A stretch of 29,388 bases of DNA from the IMG/VR virus record IMGVR_UViG_3300041964_000007, positions 1 through 29,388 of that record. One strand, written 5' to 3'. Below, one piece after another: positions 24,712-29,388 of this stretch; the stretch's first letter is position 1; each line of letters begins with the position of its first letter. Source of the stretch: a virus. The position numbers and the translations under genes were made by a program. The notes beneath the pieces were generated by a model. That model was not told the DNA's origin and made no database searches. It saw nothing but the letters and a program-made list of their open reading frames with translations.

Positions 24712-24775
24712 AGGTGGTGTTAGTGTCGTGGTATCGAACAAGAACACCGGTGTAGACAAAGGAGAATTATGCCAC
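24675..24775 (-). ncRNA. Candidate phage small RNA, about 100 nt
   Basis: The interval runs from a TATAAATA element (24781-24788) to a perfect rho-independent terminator and contains no ATG-started reading frame on the minus strand. Besides the terminator stem it carries a self-complementary ACACCGGTGT near 24744-24753. The 5' end is predicted 5-6 nt after the element. It could be a regulatory RNA, or the trimmed leader/read-through boundary between the lipoprotein gene and the late genes. Confidence 0.45.
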
Positions 24776-24780
24776 GGGGA

Positions 24781-24788
24781 TATTTATA
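24781..24788 (-). promoter_or_regulatory. TATAAATA element, identical to the T4 late promoter core
   Basis: The only copy in the window matching all eight bases of the T4 late consensus. It lies 22 bases after the lipoprotein stop and drives no obvious gene, only the short interval that ends in the terminator. Confidence 0.55.
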
Positions 24789-24810
24789 CCAGAATGGGGA
24801 ATGGGGTGCA

Positions 24811-25278
24811 TTATTGATCGTCGCCTCGATCGCTCATGACCGTGTTCAAGAAAGCCGCTACCTGATCGGGCGTGGGATTATCGATCCGATCATGTCCGAC
24901 CCAATCCAAGATCGAACCACTCACCTCTCCGTTGACGCGCTCCCATGAGGCCAGAATACGATTGTCCTGAACATCGTATAGGTAGCGCCGATAAGCGCCC
25001 TTACTGGCGGTATAGCCGGGCGACAGGATGCCTACGTCGGCAAAGCATCGATTGGTGCGAGCGTTATAGTTGGACGATTGCGATAGCTCAGCATCGGTGC
25101 CGTTGGTGAGGCGATCGGTGAGCTTGTCCGCCAACTCACCACACCGGGTCCGAAGATCGAACACCTCCTTGGCGGACGCTCTCCGAACCATGGGCGTCGG
25201 TTCAGGAGCCGGGGACGGTGACGGTGCCGGGGCCGAACAAGCGGCCAGTGCGAGCGTGGTGAGGACGATCGCCCTCAT
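24811..25278 (-). CDS. Lipoprotein (probable moron)
   Basis: The start is ATG 25278, overlapping the upstream TGA as ATGA; the product is 155 aa. MRAIVLTTLALAAC is a short signal peptide ending in a lipobox (LAAC), so the mature protein would start at a lipidated cysteine (residue 14), followed by a SPSPAPEPTP linker. The folded part has CGELADKL, then NARTNRCFADVG and YRRYLYDVQDNRILASWE; the two non-lipobox cysteines (CGELA, RCFAD) could form a disulfide. Probably outer- or inner-membrane anchored on the periplasmic side. Pairing with the two-TM protein and position between terS and terL suggest a lysogeny-expressed surface or exclusion factor. No specific function known to me. Confidence 0.7.
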   Translation of the reverse strand: MRAIVLTTLALAACSAPAPSPSPAPEPTPMVRRASAKEVFDLRTRCGELADKLTDRLTNGTDAELSQSSNYNARTNRCFADVGILSPGYTASKGAYRRYLYDVQDNRILASWERVNGEVSGSILDWVGHDRIDNPTPDQVAAFLNTVMSDRGDDQ

Positions 25279-25475
25279 AGGTCGCGGCTCCAATCTTTGA
25301 CGAAGACCGGGATGGTTGCGGCCATGATCATGACCGTGATGATCATGCCGATCGTGGTGATGCCGCCCTCATGACCGTAGGCAATACGGTCCGGAAGAAA
25401 TGCGTAAATGCCGCGCGCCATGGCGACATTCACCACAACGGTCGCGGCGAACCGGCCAAATGTCATCGATCTCAT
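25275..25475 (-). CDS. Small two-TM inner-membrane protein
   Basis: A 66-aa protein; the start is ATG 25475 (MRSMTFGRFAAT) behind a strong GGGGGA, in preference to the longer open frame to 25625, which would cross a plus-strand promoter. Two hydrophobic segments are visible, about residues 8-26 (FAATVVVNVAMARGIYAF) and 38-57 (TIGMIITVMIMAATIPVFV), separated by a polar loop with RIAYGHEGG. The tail WSRDL is charged. Coupled by ATGA to the lipoprotein, suggesting a joint membrane function such as superinfection exclusion. A holin-like role cannot be excluded. Confidence 0.65.
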   Translation of the reverse strand: MRSMTFGRFAATVVVNVAMARGIYAFLPDRIAYGHEGGITTIGMIITVMIMAATIPVFVKDWSRDL

Positions 25476-25561
25476 GGTTCCCCCGTTCTCAAGACCGTGT
25501 GCTGAGCGTCGCTTAGGAGCATCGTTCGTCCACTCTATCTCAGGGCCGAACAGAGGCGCTA

Positions 25562-25613
25562 GGTGTAACGCACGGTTACACCCCTTGACCAGTGTAACGA
25601 AATGTGACATACT
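25562..25613 (+). promoter_or_regulatory. Promoter with overlapping operator half-sites before the XRE gene
   Basis: TTGACC (25585-25590), a 17-bp spacer and CATACT (25608-25613) form a sigma-70-like promoter pointing to the XRE gene. A perfect palindrome GGTGTAAC-5-GTTACACC (25562-25582) abuts the -35. A third GTGTAAC half-site (25592-25598) lies in the spacer. This geometry suggests autorepression. Confidence 0.6.
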
Positions 25614-25639
25614 CCGCTCGTTCAACTATGGAGTATATC

Positions 25640-26068
25640 ATGAACAGTATCGAACTTAGGGCCATCCGTGCCAGCACGGGGCTATCTCAGGCGGGGCTTG
25701 CCGAAGCATTGGGGATCAGCCGCAAGACCTACAATGAGCTTGAGGGTGGCGCGACGATCGACCAGCGCACTCGGCTGGCGATGGAAACACTTGCCCGGAA
25801 GGTGAAGCTGATCCGGGATGCTTATTGGGTGGAAGAGAGCGCGAAGGGGACTTGGATCGTCATCCGTCGCACCGAGCGCGAGATCGACCGGCCCAACGCG
25901 CTCTATTGGGGGCAAGCCGAGCTTATGCTCTATGGCGAGTTCGCGAACGCCGATCACGCCTACCGGTGGGCGGCTGCGCTTCGCCGCGCCGATAATCCTC
26001 GCAACACGCGGAAGCTTGAGCGCGCGCGGGAGGCCGAAGCGCGGGAGCGTGAGGCGATTGACGCCTAA
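25640..26068 (+). CDS. XRE/Cro-CI family transcription regulator
   Basis: One of very few plus-strand genes. ATG 25640 (MNSIELRAIRAS) has GGAG eight bases upstream; a longer frame from 25604 starts inside the promoter. 142 aa. The N-terminal HTH is clear: LRAIRASTGLSQAGLAEALGIS with the second helix QAGLAEALG and the recognition helix around SRKTYNELEGG (residues 23-34). The rest is a helical domain rich in W, R and E, ending in a charged ERAREAEAREREAI tail. It lacks an S24-type autoprotease domain, so it is unlike full-length CI; more like a Cro or a restriction-controller-type protein. It is convergent with the serine recombinase (4-base tail overlap) and divergent from the membrane/lipoprotein pair, which it may control. 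Confidence 0.8.
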   Translation: MNSIELRAIRASTGLSQAGLAEALGISRKTYNELEGGATIDQRTRLAMETLARKVKLIRDAYWVEESAKGTWIVIRRTEREIDRPNALYWGQAELMLYGEFANADHAYRWAAALRRADNPRNTRKLERAREAEAREREAIDA

Positions 26069-26733
26069 GCGACCGGCTCCGGCCGCGTCACCCGGTTGAT
26101 CGTCTCAAGGCTCACGTTCCGGCCGTGTTCGTTGTGAACGTGCACCTTGATGGACCGGAGCGACATGCCGGACCGGCGAAGGTCACGGGCATACTGGATG
26201 ATGGCTTGCTCCTCACCGTCGCGGAACAGCGCGCCATCAGGTCCGACCCGGAACCCGAAGGGCACCTTGCCCCCGAGATACCTGCCACGGCTGCGCTGAT
26301 CGGCCTTCACAACGGAGACACGCTCGCACGTATTGGCGCGCTCAAGCTCGGCAAAGGCGGCTGAGATCGTGAGGAAGGCCTTGGCCATGCCGTTCCCGGT
26401 GATGTCCCCAAGGGAATCGATCACCACGATGCGGATGCCCCTTTTCTGAGCGGCCTCTACCGTCTGTAGGGCGTCTAGGGCGCTCCTGAACACGCGATCG
26501 AGGCGCGGGGTGACGATGGTGTCACCTTTGCGCGCCTTGGCCATCATGAGGCTTCCCTGAGGCCGCTTGGCGATCGGGATGGAGCCGCTCACGCCACGTT
26601 CGATGAAGGTCTCGGTGAGATCAACGCCTTGGATCAGACACCAGCCCTGAATCTGGCGCTCCTGAACCCCAAGGCTCTCGCCTTCTTCGGCTTGGCGATC
26701 GGTTGAAACCCGACAATACCCGAAGACACTCAC
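26065..26733 (-). CDS. Small serine recombinase (resolvase/invertase family)
   Basis: A 222-aa protein from GTG 26733. The catalytic domain is complete: FGYCRVSTDRQ with Ser10 as nucleophile, ERQIQGWC, FIERGVSGS, the arginine motif PRLDRVFRSALDAL, then DSLGDITGNGMAKAFL and FAELERANTCERV. The long E helix is followed by KADQRSRGRYLGGKVPFGF and a C-terminal HTH-like segment (RRSGMSLRSIKVHVHNE). It is distinct from the large integrase at the left end. It overlaps the 180-aa-frame gene upstream by GTGA. Substrates could be an inversion or resolution site; the repeat cluster at 27218-27283 is a candidate. Confidence 0.85.
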   Translation of the reverse strand: MSVFGYCRVSTDRQAEEGESLGVQERQIQGWCLIQGVDLTETFIERGVSGSIPIAKRPQGSLMMAKARKGDTIVTPRLDRVFRSALDALQTVEAAQKRGIRIVVIDSLGDITGNGMAKAFLTISAAFAELERANTCERVSVVKADQRSRGRYLGGKVPFGFRVGPDGALFRDGEEQAIIQYARDLRRSGMSLRSIKVHVHNEHGRNVSLETINRVTRPEPVA

Positions 26734-27209
26734 GAGTAAGCTACCTTGAACATGAAGTAGTGCTGATCGTCATAGTTTTCGTCTTTTTCGATCGCCTCAA
26801 GGGCATCATTCACCATGACGGCACCCGACCTAACAAGAGCACCAAGAACCTCAAGGAGATCGGTGCCGTCTGCATACTCAAGGGAGTGCTGATCGATGGC
26901 GACCGTTGTCCCGGACGGGAGAGAGTAGGTCATCAAGGTGTTGTGCATCGTGATGGTTCGATCCTCACCGGTATGTGGGCACAGGAACGTTACATCAAGG
27001 CTGATTTCGTCCGGTTCGATGATGACATGCGGGCAATCGAAATCGACTTCACCAAACTGTTCAGCATACGTGATGGCCCAAGTCCCGCCATGCGACTCCC
27101 ACGTGTAGTCACCGGGGCCATTGAGCCAAGCGCTGCGAACCCCGTCTGCCACGAGATCATCCGCGATACAGCTAACCTCACCCCTGATCAGTTGGTAAAC
27201 TTCGCTCAT
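26730..27209 (-). CDS. Hypothetical protein co-transcribed with the small serine recombinase
   Basis: The start is set at ATG 27209 (MSEVYQLIRGEVSCIADDL), 159 aa, since the longer frame to 27272 would read through the repeat cluster. The sequence is acidic, with VDFDCPHVIIEPDEISLDV, then CPHTGEDRTITMHNTL and a C-terminal ALEAIEKDENYDDQHYFMF. Two CPH motifs 17 residues apart and HxxW-like positions might bind metal. Four-base overlap with the recombinase suggests one operon; a role as an accessory or directionality factor is possible but is guesswork. No family recognised. Confidence 0.55.
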   Translation of the reverse strand: MSEVYQLIRGEVSCIADDLVADGVRSAWLNGPGDYTWESHGGTWAITYAEQFGEVDFDCPHVIIEPDEISLDVTFLCPHTGEDRTITMHNTLMTYSLPSGTTVAIDQHSLEYADGTDLLEVLGALVRSGAVMVNDALEAIEKDENYDDQHYFMFKVAYS

Positions 27210-27217
27210 TGCCCGGT

Positions 27218-27283
27218 CCTGTCCGCTTGTCCGTTTGTGGACTGACACATAGCGGTGTCCGGTTGTGCTCACAAGCGGACAGG
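27218..27283. repeat. Cluster of GTCCGNTTGT repeats within a 13-bp perfect inverted repeat
   Basis: CCTGTCCGCTTGT at 27218-27230 and its perfect complement at 27271-27283. GTCCGNTTGT occurs in direct orientation at 27221, 27229 (overlapping by two bases) and 27257, and inverted at 27271. It lies upstream of the 159-aa gene/recombinase operon, so it is a likely operator or recombinase-binding site. Confidence 0.6.
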
Positions 27284-27305
27284 AGAACTTTCCGAACTGT
27301 GTGGA

Positions 27306-27884
27306 TCAGCCGTCTTCCTCAGGGTCACCAAGGGCCTTGGTCTCGACCTTCATGGACCAAGCGGGGAGGTTAATGTTCACTCGCGCATGATCCACCTGAA
27401 CCCGCTCACCGAACTCGGCACGGTTTCGTTGACTGGCGTTCTTTTCGATGACCTTGATGAGCAACTCATCGCGCCGGGCATCACCAGTGCTGAACACGCC
27501 ACCCGCCGCGATATCGGGCGTGATGTCCTTGAGCATCCGTTGACCCATGGCCTGAGCCCATTTGATATCCTGATCGAGCTTCTCATCGTCGCGGCACCAG
27601 TTCCACATTGTCCGGGGCGCTGGCAAATGCTCCGAGATCAGGATCGAGGCCATGGACTCACCCATGATCAGGCGCTCAAGTATCTCTTCGATCATTTCGT
27701 CTGTCCTGATCGAGCTTGAGCCGGGTTTCAGGCCAACAATCTGGCGGTATCGAGCGCCGATATCCTTGATGATGACCTTCCCGAGCTTCCGCTGATCGAT
27801 AAGGGCGGGGTCCGGGAGCATCTGTCCGATCGAGACGCTCCCGTTGAGGTGAGCGGGGACGTTTGTGGGGGTTTTTGGAGGCAT
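27306..27884 (-). CDS. terS: Terminase small subunit
   Basis: A 192-aa protein from ATG 27884. The opening PPKTPTNVPAHLNG is basic and flexible. The middle has a DNA-binding HTH followed by the typical small-terminase run ILERLIMGESMASILISE, then PAPRTMWNWCRDDEKLDQDI and WAQAMGQRML (roughly residues 60-125). The C-terminus is the oligomerisation region (DELLIKVIEKNASQRNRAEFG) and an acidic tail. This resembles the Sf6 gp1/G20c-type small terminases that recognise pac DNA and feed the large subunit. It lies 3.2 kb upstream of terL instead of next to it. The start follows GTAAATA by 5 nt. Confidence 0.75.
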   Translation of the reverse strand: MPPKTPTNVPAHLNGSVSIGQMLPDPALIDQRKLGKVIIKDIGARYRQIVGLKPGSSSIRTDEMIEEILERLIMGESMASILISEHLPAPRTMWNWCRDDEKLDQDIKWAQAMGQRMLKDITPDIAAGGVFSTGDARRDELLIKVIEKNASQRNRAEFGERVQVDHARVNINLPAWSMKVETKALGDPEEDG

Positions 27885-27889
27885 ATCTG

Positions 27890-27896
27890 TATTTAC
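27890..27896 (-). promoter_or_regulatory. GTAAATA element before terS
   Basis: The first base is G instead of C; 5 nt (CAGAT) before ATG 27884. It is the most upstream copy in the window; the 27899 stop is two bases away. Confidence 0.45.
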
Positions 27897-27898
27897 CC

Positions 27899-28468
27899 CT
27901 ACGGTCGCGGGCGGCGCTCATAGGAGCCCGTTTTGCCCATGCCGTTCCTATACTTGACTACCATGGGCCTACTGACACCGAGCAGCCGAGCGATTTGTCC
28001 GGCTGACTTGCCCTCCCGGGTAAGGCCCATGACGGTCTCGTATTTCTCCAAGGCGGCTGCGGCTCGATCGGCCCTCCGTTGCTCTTCTTCGGCCTTGATC
28101 CGAGCTTTTGCCTCACGTTCTTGAAGCTTGAGCGCGTCCCGCTCCTGCTTGGCGGCAAGTCTCTGAGCTTGGGCCTGAGCGGTCCGCTCCCGGGCGATGG
28201 CCTGAGCCGCTTGCTTTCGCGCTATCCGCTCGGCTTCCTCGCGCTCCTTGGCCTCGCGCTTTTGCGCGGACTCCACTGATTTGGCCTCGCGCCTTTGCGC
28301 GGACTCCCTCGATTTGGCCTCACGTTTGATCCGAGCGGCTTCATCCCAATCGAGGCGGACGATCGGCCCGCCCAGTGGTGCCGTCCATCGGACACGCTCA
28401 AGGAGCGTCTGCCATTCCTCCTCAGATAAGGCCATCAAGATTGCGGGATCAGTCGGGTATGAAATCAT
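27899..28468 (-). CDS. Coiled-coil protein with C-terminal helix-turn-helix
   Basis: A 189-aa protein from ATG 28468. After a 45-residue start (MISYPTDPAILMALSEEEW) comes a very charged helix (about 47-145) of R, E, A, K and Q that includes REAKSRESAQR and its near repeat REAKSVESAQK. The end has a resolvase-like HTH: LTREGKSAGQIARLLGVSRPMVVKY (about 148-172). The mix of a long coiled coil and HTH just before terS suggests a packaging-site or regulatory DNA-binding protein. In the DNA the helix contains a tandem 33-bp repeat. An alternative is that it is part of a DNA-recognition pair with terS. Confidence 0.65.
   Translation of the reverse strand: MISYPTDPAILMALSEEEWQTLLERVRWTAPLGGPIVRLDWDEAARIKREAKSRESAQRREAKSVESAQKREAKEREEAERIARKQAAQAIARERTAQAQAQRLAAKQERDALKLQEREAKARIKAEEEQRRADRAAAALEKYETVMGLTREGKSAGQIARLLGVSRPMVVKYRNGMGKTGSYERRPRP
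28251..28316. repeat. Tandem 33-bp repeat within the coiled-coil gene
   Basis: Units 28251-28283 and 28284-28316 differ at only a few bases and encode one 11-residue heptad-plus-four step each (RESAQRREAKS-like). A more diverged third unit seems to precede them. It indicates growth of the helix by slippage. Confidence 0.7.
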
Positions 28469-28471
28469 ACC
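28456..28471. promoter_or_regulatory. 16-bp perfect inverted repeat over the start codon of the coiled-coil/HTH gene
   Basis: GGTATGA-AA-TCATACC includes ATG 28468 and the AGGT before it. As DNA it could be an autoregulatory operator for the gene's own HTH; as RNA it would hide the start. A second perfect 12-bp palindrome, CCAAGGCCTTGG (28487-28498), lies just upstream. Confidence 0.4.
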
Positions 28472-28537
28472 TCTATATAATCTGATCCAAGGCCTTGGGG
28501 CGATATTGGGATGCGCGATCTTTAATGAAGTTTGCCA

Positions 28538-28795
28538 TCACGGATAGGTCATCGCGACCATGAGGCGATCGGTCTCATCCTCGAAAACTAGATCACCGGG
28601 TATATCATTTTCGTTGAAGTCATAGCTCACCGCTCCGGTGCAGTTCCGAGCCAAAAAGGCAAGCAATCCGTCAACGAAGATGAGCGAAAAGTTATCATCG
28701 AAGTCCACCATGACGCGGCTGATGTGAAGGCGATGAGTCATCCTGTCGCGAAGCTCATGGTTCGCCCACGGGCGTAGAACGAACGGGCGGCTCAC
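28538..28795 (-). CDS. Small orphan protein, third of a related set
   Basis: An 85-aa protein from GTG 28795 that overlaps the previous stop. The N-terminus MSRPFVLRP resembles the MSRQYFDQR of its neighbour, and its end (TDRLMVAMTYP) recalls their ...YPEAHQ endings. The middle is VDFDDNFSLIFVDGLLAFL. There is no signal or membrane segment. It probably arose by duplication in this cluster and may be diverging. Function unknown. Confidence 0.55.
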   Translation of the reverse strand: MSRPFVLRPWANHELRDRMTHRLHISRVMVDFDDNFSLIFVDGLLAFLARNCTGAVSYDFNENDIPGDLVFEDETDRLMVAMTYP

Positions 28796-28812
28796 TGGTG
28801 AGCCTCAGGATA
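28788..28812. repeat. 25-bp direct repeat at a gene junction, copy 1
   Basis: The same 25 bases occur at 29069-29093. Each copy contains GGCTCAC-TG-GTGAGCC, a perfect hairpin, and spans the stop of one gene and the GTG start of the next. Confidence 0.75.
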
Positions 28813-29076
28813 GGTGAGGACGAAGAGTGTCTTGATCGTTTCATCCCAACCGGCTTCCGGTCCGACATCATGCTGGCGCATGAAGCTCACCACCACACGG
28901 CGACGATACTCCTCTCTAATCTTCTTCATAGCGAAGAGTGGATCGACAAATCGCAGTCGAATGGGATGTGCTACCCACTTAGATAGCTGAGCCGTGGTCA
29001 TCCCTTTGAGCACCGTCAAGAAAGCCGATCGTTCGTTCTCTTCGTCTCTTCGCTGATCGAAATACTGTCGGCTCAC
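28792..29076 (-). CDS. Small orphan protein, second of a related set
   Basis: A 94-aa protein from GTG 29076, four-base overlap with the gene before and after it. The opening MSRQYFDQRRDEENERSAFL is charged and helical, followed by TVLKGMTTAQLSKW, HPIRLRFVDPLF and the ending LFVLTYPEAHQ. It shares the last seven residues with the upstream gene. No known family. The tight tandem arrangement suggests a small multi-subunit or paralogous set, for instance immunity or anti-host proteins, but there is no direct evidence. Confidence 0.55.
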   Translation of the reverse strand: MSRQYFDQRRDEENERSAFLTVLKGMTTAQLSKWVAHPIRLRFVDPLFAMKKIREEYRRRVVVSFMRQHDVGPEAGWDETIKTLFVLTYPEAHQ

Positions 29077-29093
29077 TGGTGAGCCTCAGGATA
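29069..29093. repeat. 25-bp direct repeat at a gene junction, copy 2
   Basis: Identical to 28788-28812, 281 bp apart; again covers YPEAHQ-stop and GTG start. The homogeneity suggests recent duplication or selection for coupling. Confidence 0.75.
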
Positions 29094-29388
29094 TCGAATT
29101 CGGAAAAGCGTTTGCCAGTGATCGGTTTCGAGTTCGGTCTCGGTGATATTCTGTTCCGCCAGAAACGCCGTGCGGCATCGCACAAGCGTGATCGCGGGAT
29201 GATCAGGCTCAAGCTCGGTGGCATGGCGGGCGAGATTGTATCGCCCATAGGTGCCATGGATGTCCCGATGGAGCGTTGCCGCAACTTCCACGTCGCCCCG
29301 GCTGACATATTGGCCGCACCAGCGCTCGATTTCGTGTTTGAGGCACCGGGCTTGGCGCGAGCGTCGCTTGAGCCTTTTCTGAGCGCCC
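29073..29388 (-). CDS. Small orphan protein, first of a related set (5' end outside window)
   Basis: The frame is open from the window edge to TGA 29073. A GTG at 29291 could start a 72-aa protein, but the upstream in-frame sequence (KRLKRRSRQARCLKHEIERW) looks coding, so the gene probably starts beyond the window. It continues YGRYNLARHATELEP, then ITLVRCRTAFLAEQ and an ending TLFRIRYPEAHQ like that of the next gene. The basic upstream part resembles a DNA-binding surface. No family recognised. Confidence 0.5.
   Translation of the reverse strand, partial: GAQKRLKRRSRQARCLKHEIERWCGQYVSRGDVEVAATLHRDIHGTYGRYNLARHATELEPDHPAITLVRCRTAFLAEQNITETELETDHWQTLFRIRYPEAHQ

Noticed and set aside
24770-24949. 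Plus-strand frame with a very good AAAGGAG before ATG 24770, about 59 aa
   Set aside because: It lies antisense to the end of the lipoprotein gene, contains the TATAAATA element, and its codon use and product look like a shadow. The Shine-Dalgarno match is probably chance.
25610-25636. ATACTCC / GGAGTAT stem that could hide the XRE Shine-Dalgarno (thermosensor-like)
   Set aside because: The left arm overlaps the predicted -10 box, so it would not be in the transcript.
3611-27896. CTAAATA as an unusual Shine-Dalgarno substitute
   Set aside because: It has no complementarity to the 16S 3' end, is also found 29-80 nt upstream of genes that have a normal Shine-Dalgarno, and follows terminators; a promoter explains more.
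1-29388. CRISPR array, IS element or rRNA/tRNA gene
   Set aside because: No regularly spaced repeats, no transposase with terminal repeats and no structural RNA gene were seen.

Overview
The window is the left part of a siphovirus-type prophage in an alphaproteobacterium, most likely a sphingomonad. The GC content is high, a DUF6771-type small protein (a family I associate with sphingomonads) is present, and the host gene at the left edge reads like the sphingomonad form of ArfB. The left boundary is visible. Bases 1-51 encode the GGQ loop of ArfB and then run out of frame, and a large serine recombinase starts at base 100, as expected for an attL next to its integrase. Almost everything else is on the minus strand, so the late operon reads leftwards towards the integrase. 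The right end of the prophage, and presumably its replication and early genes, lies outside the window.

Layout from right to left in transcription order: three small related orphan genes (29388-28538); a coiled-coil/HTH protein; small terminase (27884-27306); a lysogeny/moron insert (27283-24811) with an unknown 180-aa-frame gene, a small serine recombinase, a plus-strand XRE regulator, a two-TM protein and a lipoprotein; a candidate small RNA; two small late genes; large terminase, portal and a MuF head protein fused to a zinc-metalloprotease-like domain; scaffold, major capsid, four connector/neck/terminator proteins, tail tube, tail-assembly chaperones with an A AAA AAC slippery site, tape measure, tail-tip proteins, DUF4376 and DUF6453-like proteins, and a holin-like pair; then small genes beside the integrase. 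No endolysin was recognised.

The most striking signal is a short motif, CTAAATA (rarely ATAAATA or GTAAATA), read on the minus strand in front of nearly every late transcription or translation unit from 27.9 to 3.6 kb. It resembles the T4 late-promoter element TATAAATA. In eleven genes it ends exactly 4 or 5 nt before the start codon and no Shine-Dalgarno is visible, so transcripts would begin at or next to the start codon (leaderless). In the four genes for scaffold, major capsid, tail tube and first chaperone, which include the most abundant virion proteins, it is instead followed within 0-5 nt by a stem-loop and a 29-80 nt leader with a normal Shine-Dalgarno. Three terminator-like hairpins sit about 10 nt upstream of the next motif. 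Genes without a motif start by overlap or direct abutment with the preceding gene. I infer a phage-dedicated late transcription system with one promoter per gene.

Sequence quality is uneven. About ten frame breaks that I could resolve (4.4, 8.5, 9.2, 14.2-14.3, 14.7 and 14.9 kb) are each repaired by restoring one base to a short homopolymer. Similar breaks crowd 0.1-2.6 and 12.9-14.0 kb. They look like uncorrected long-read deletions rather than decay, so the broken genes are annotated across the breaks.
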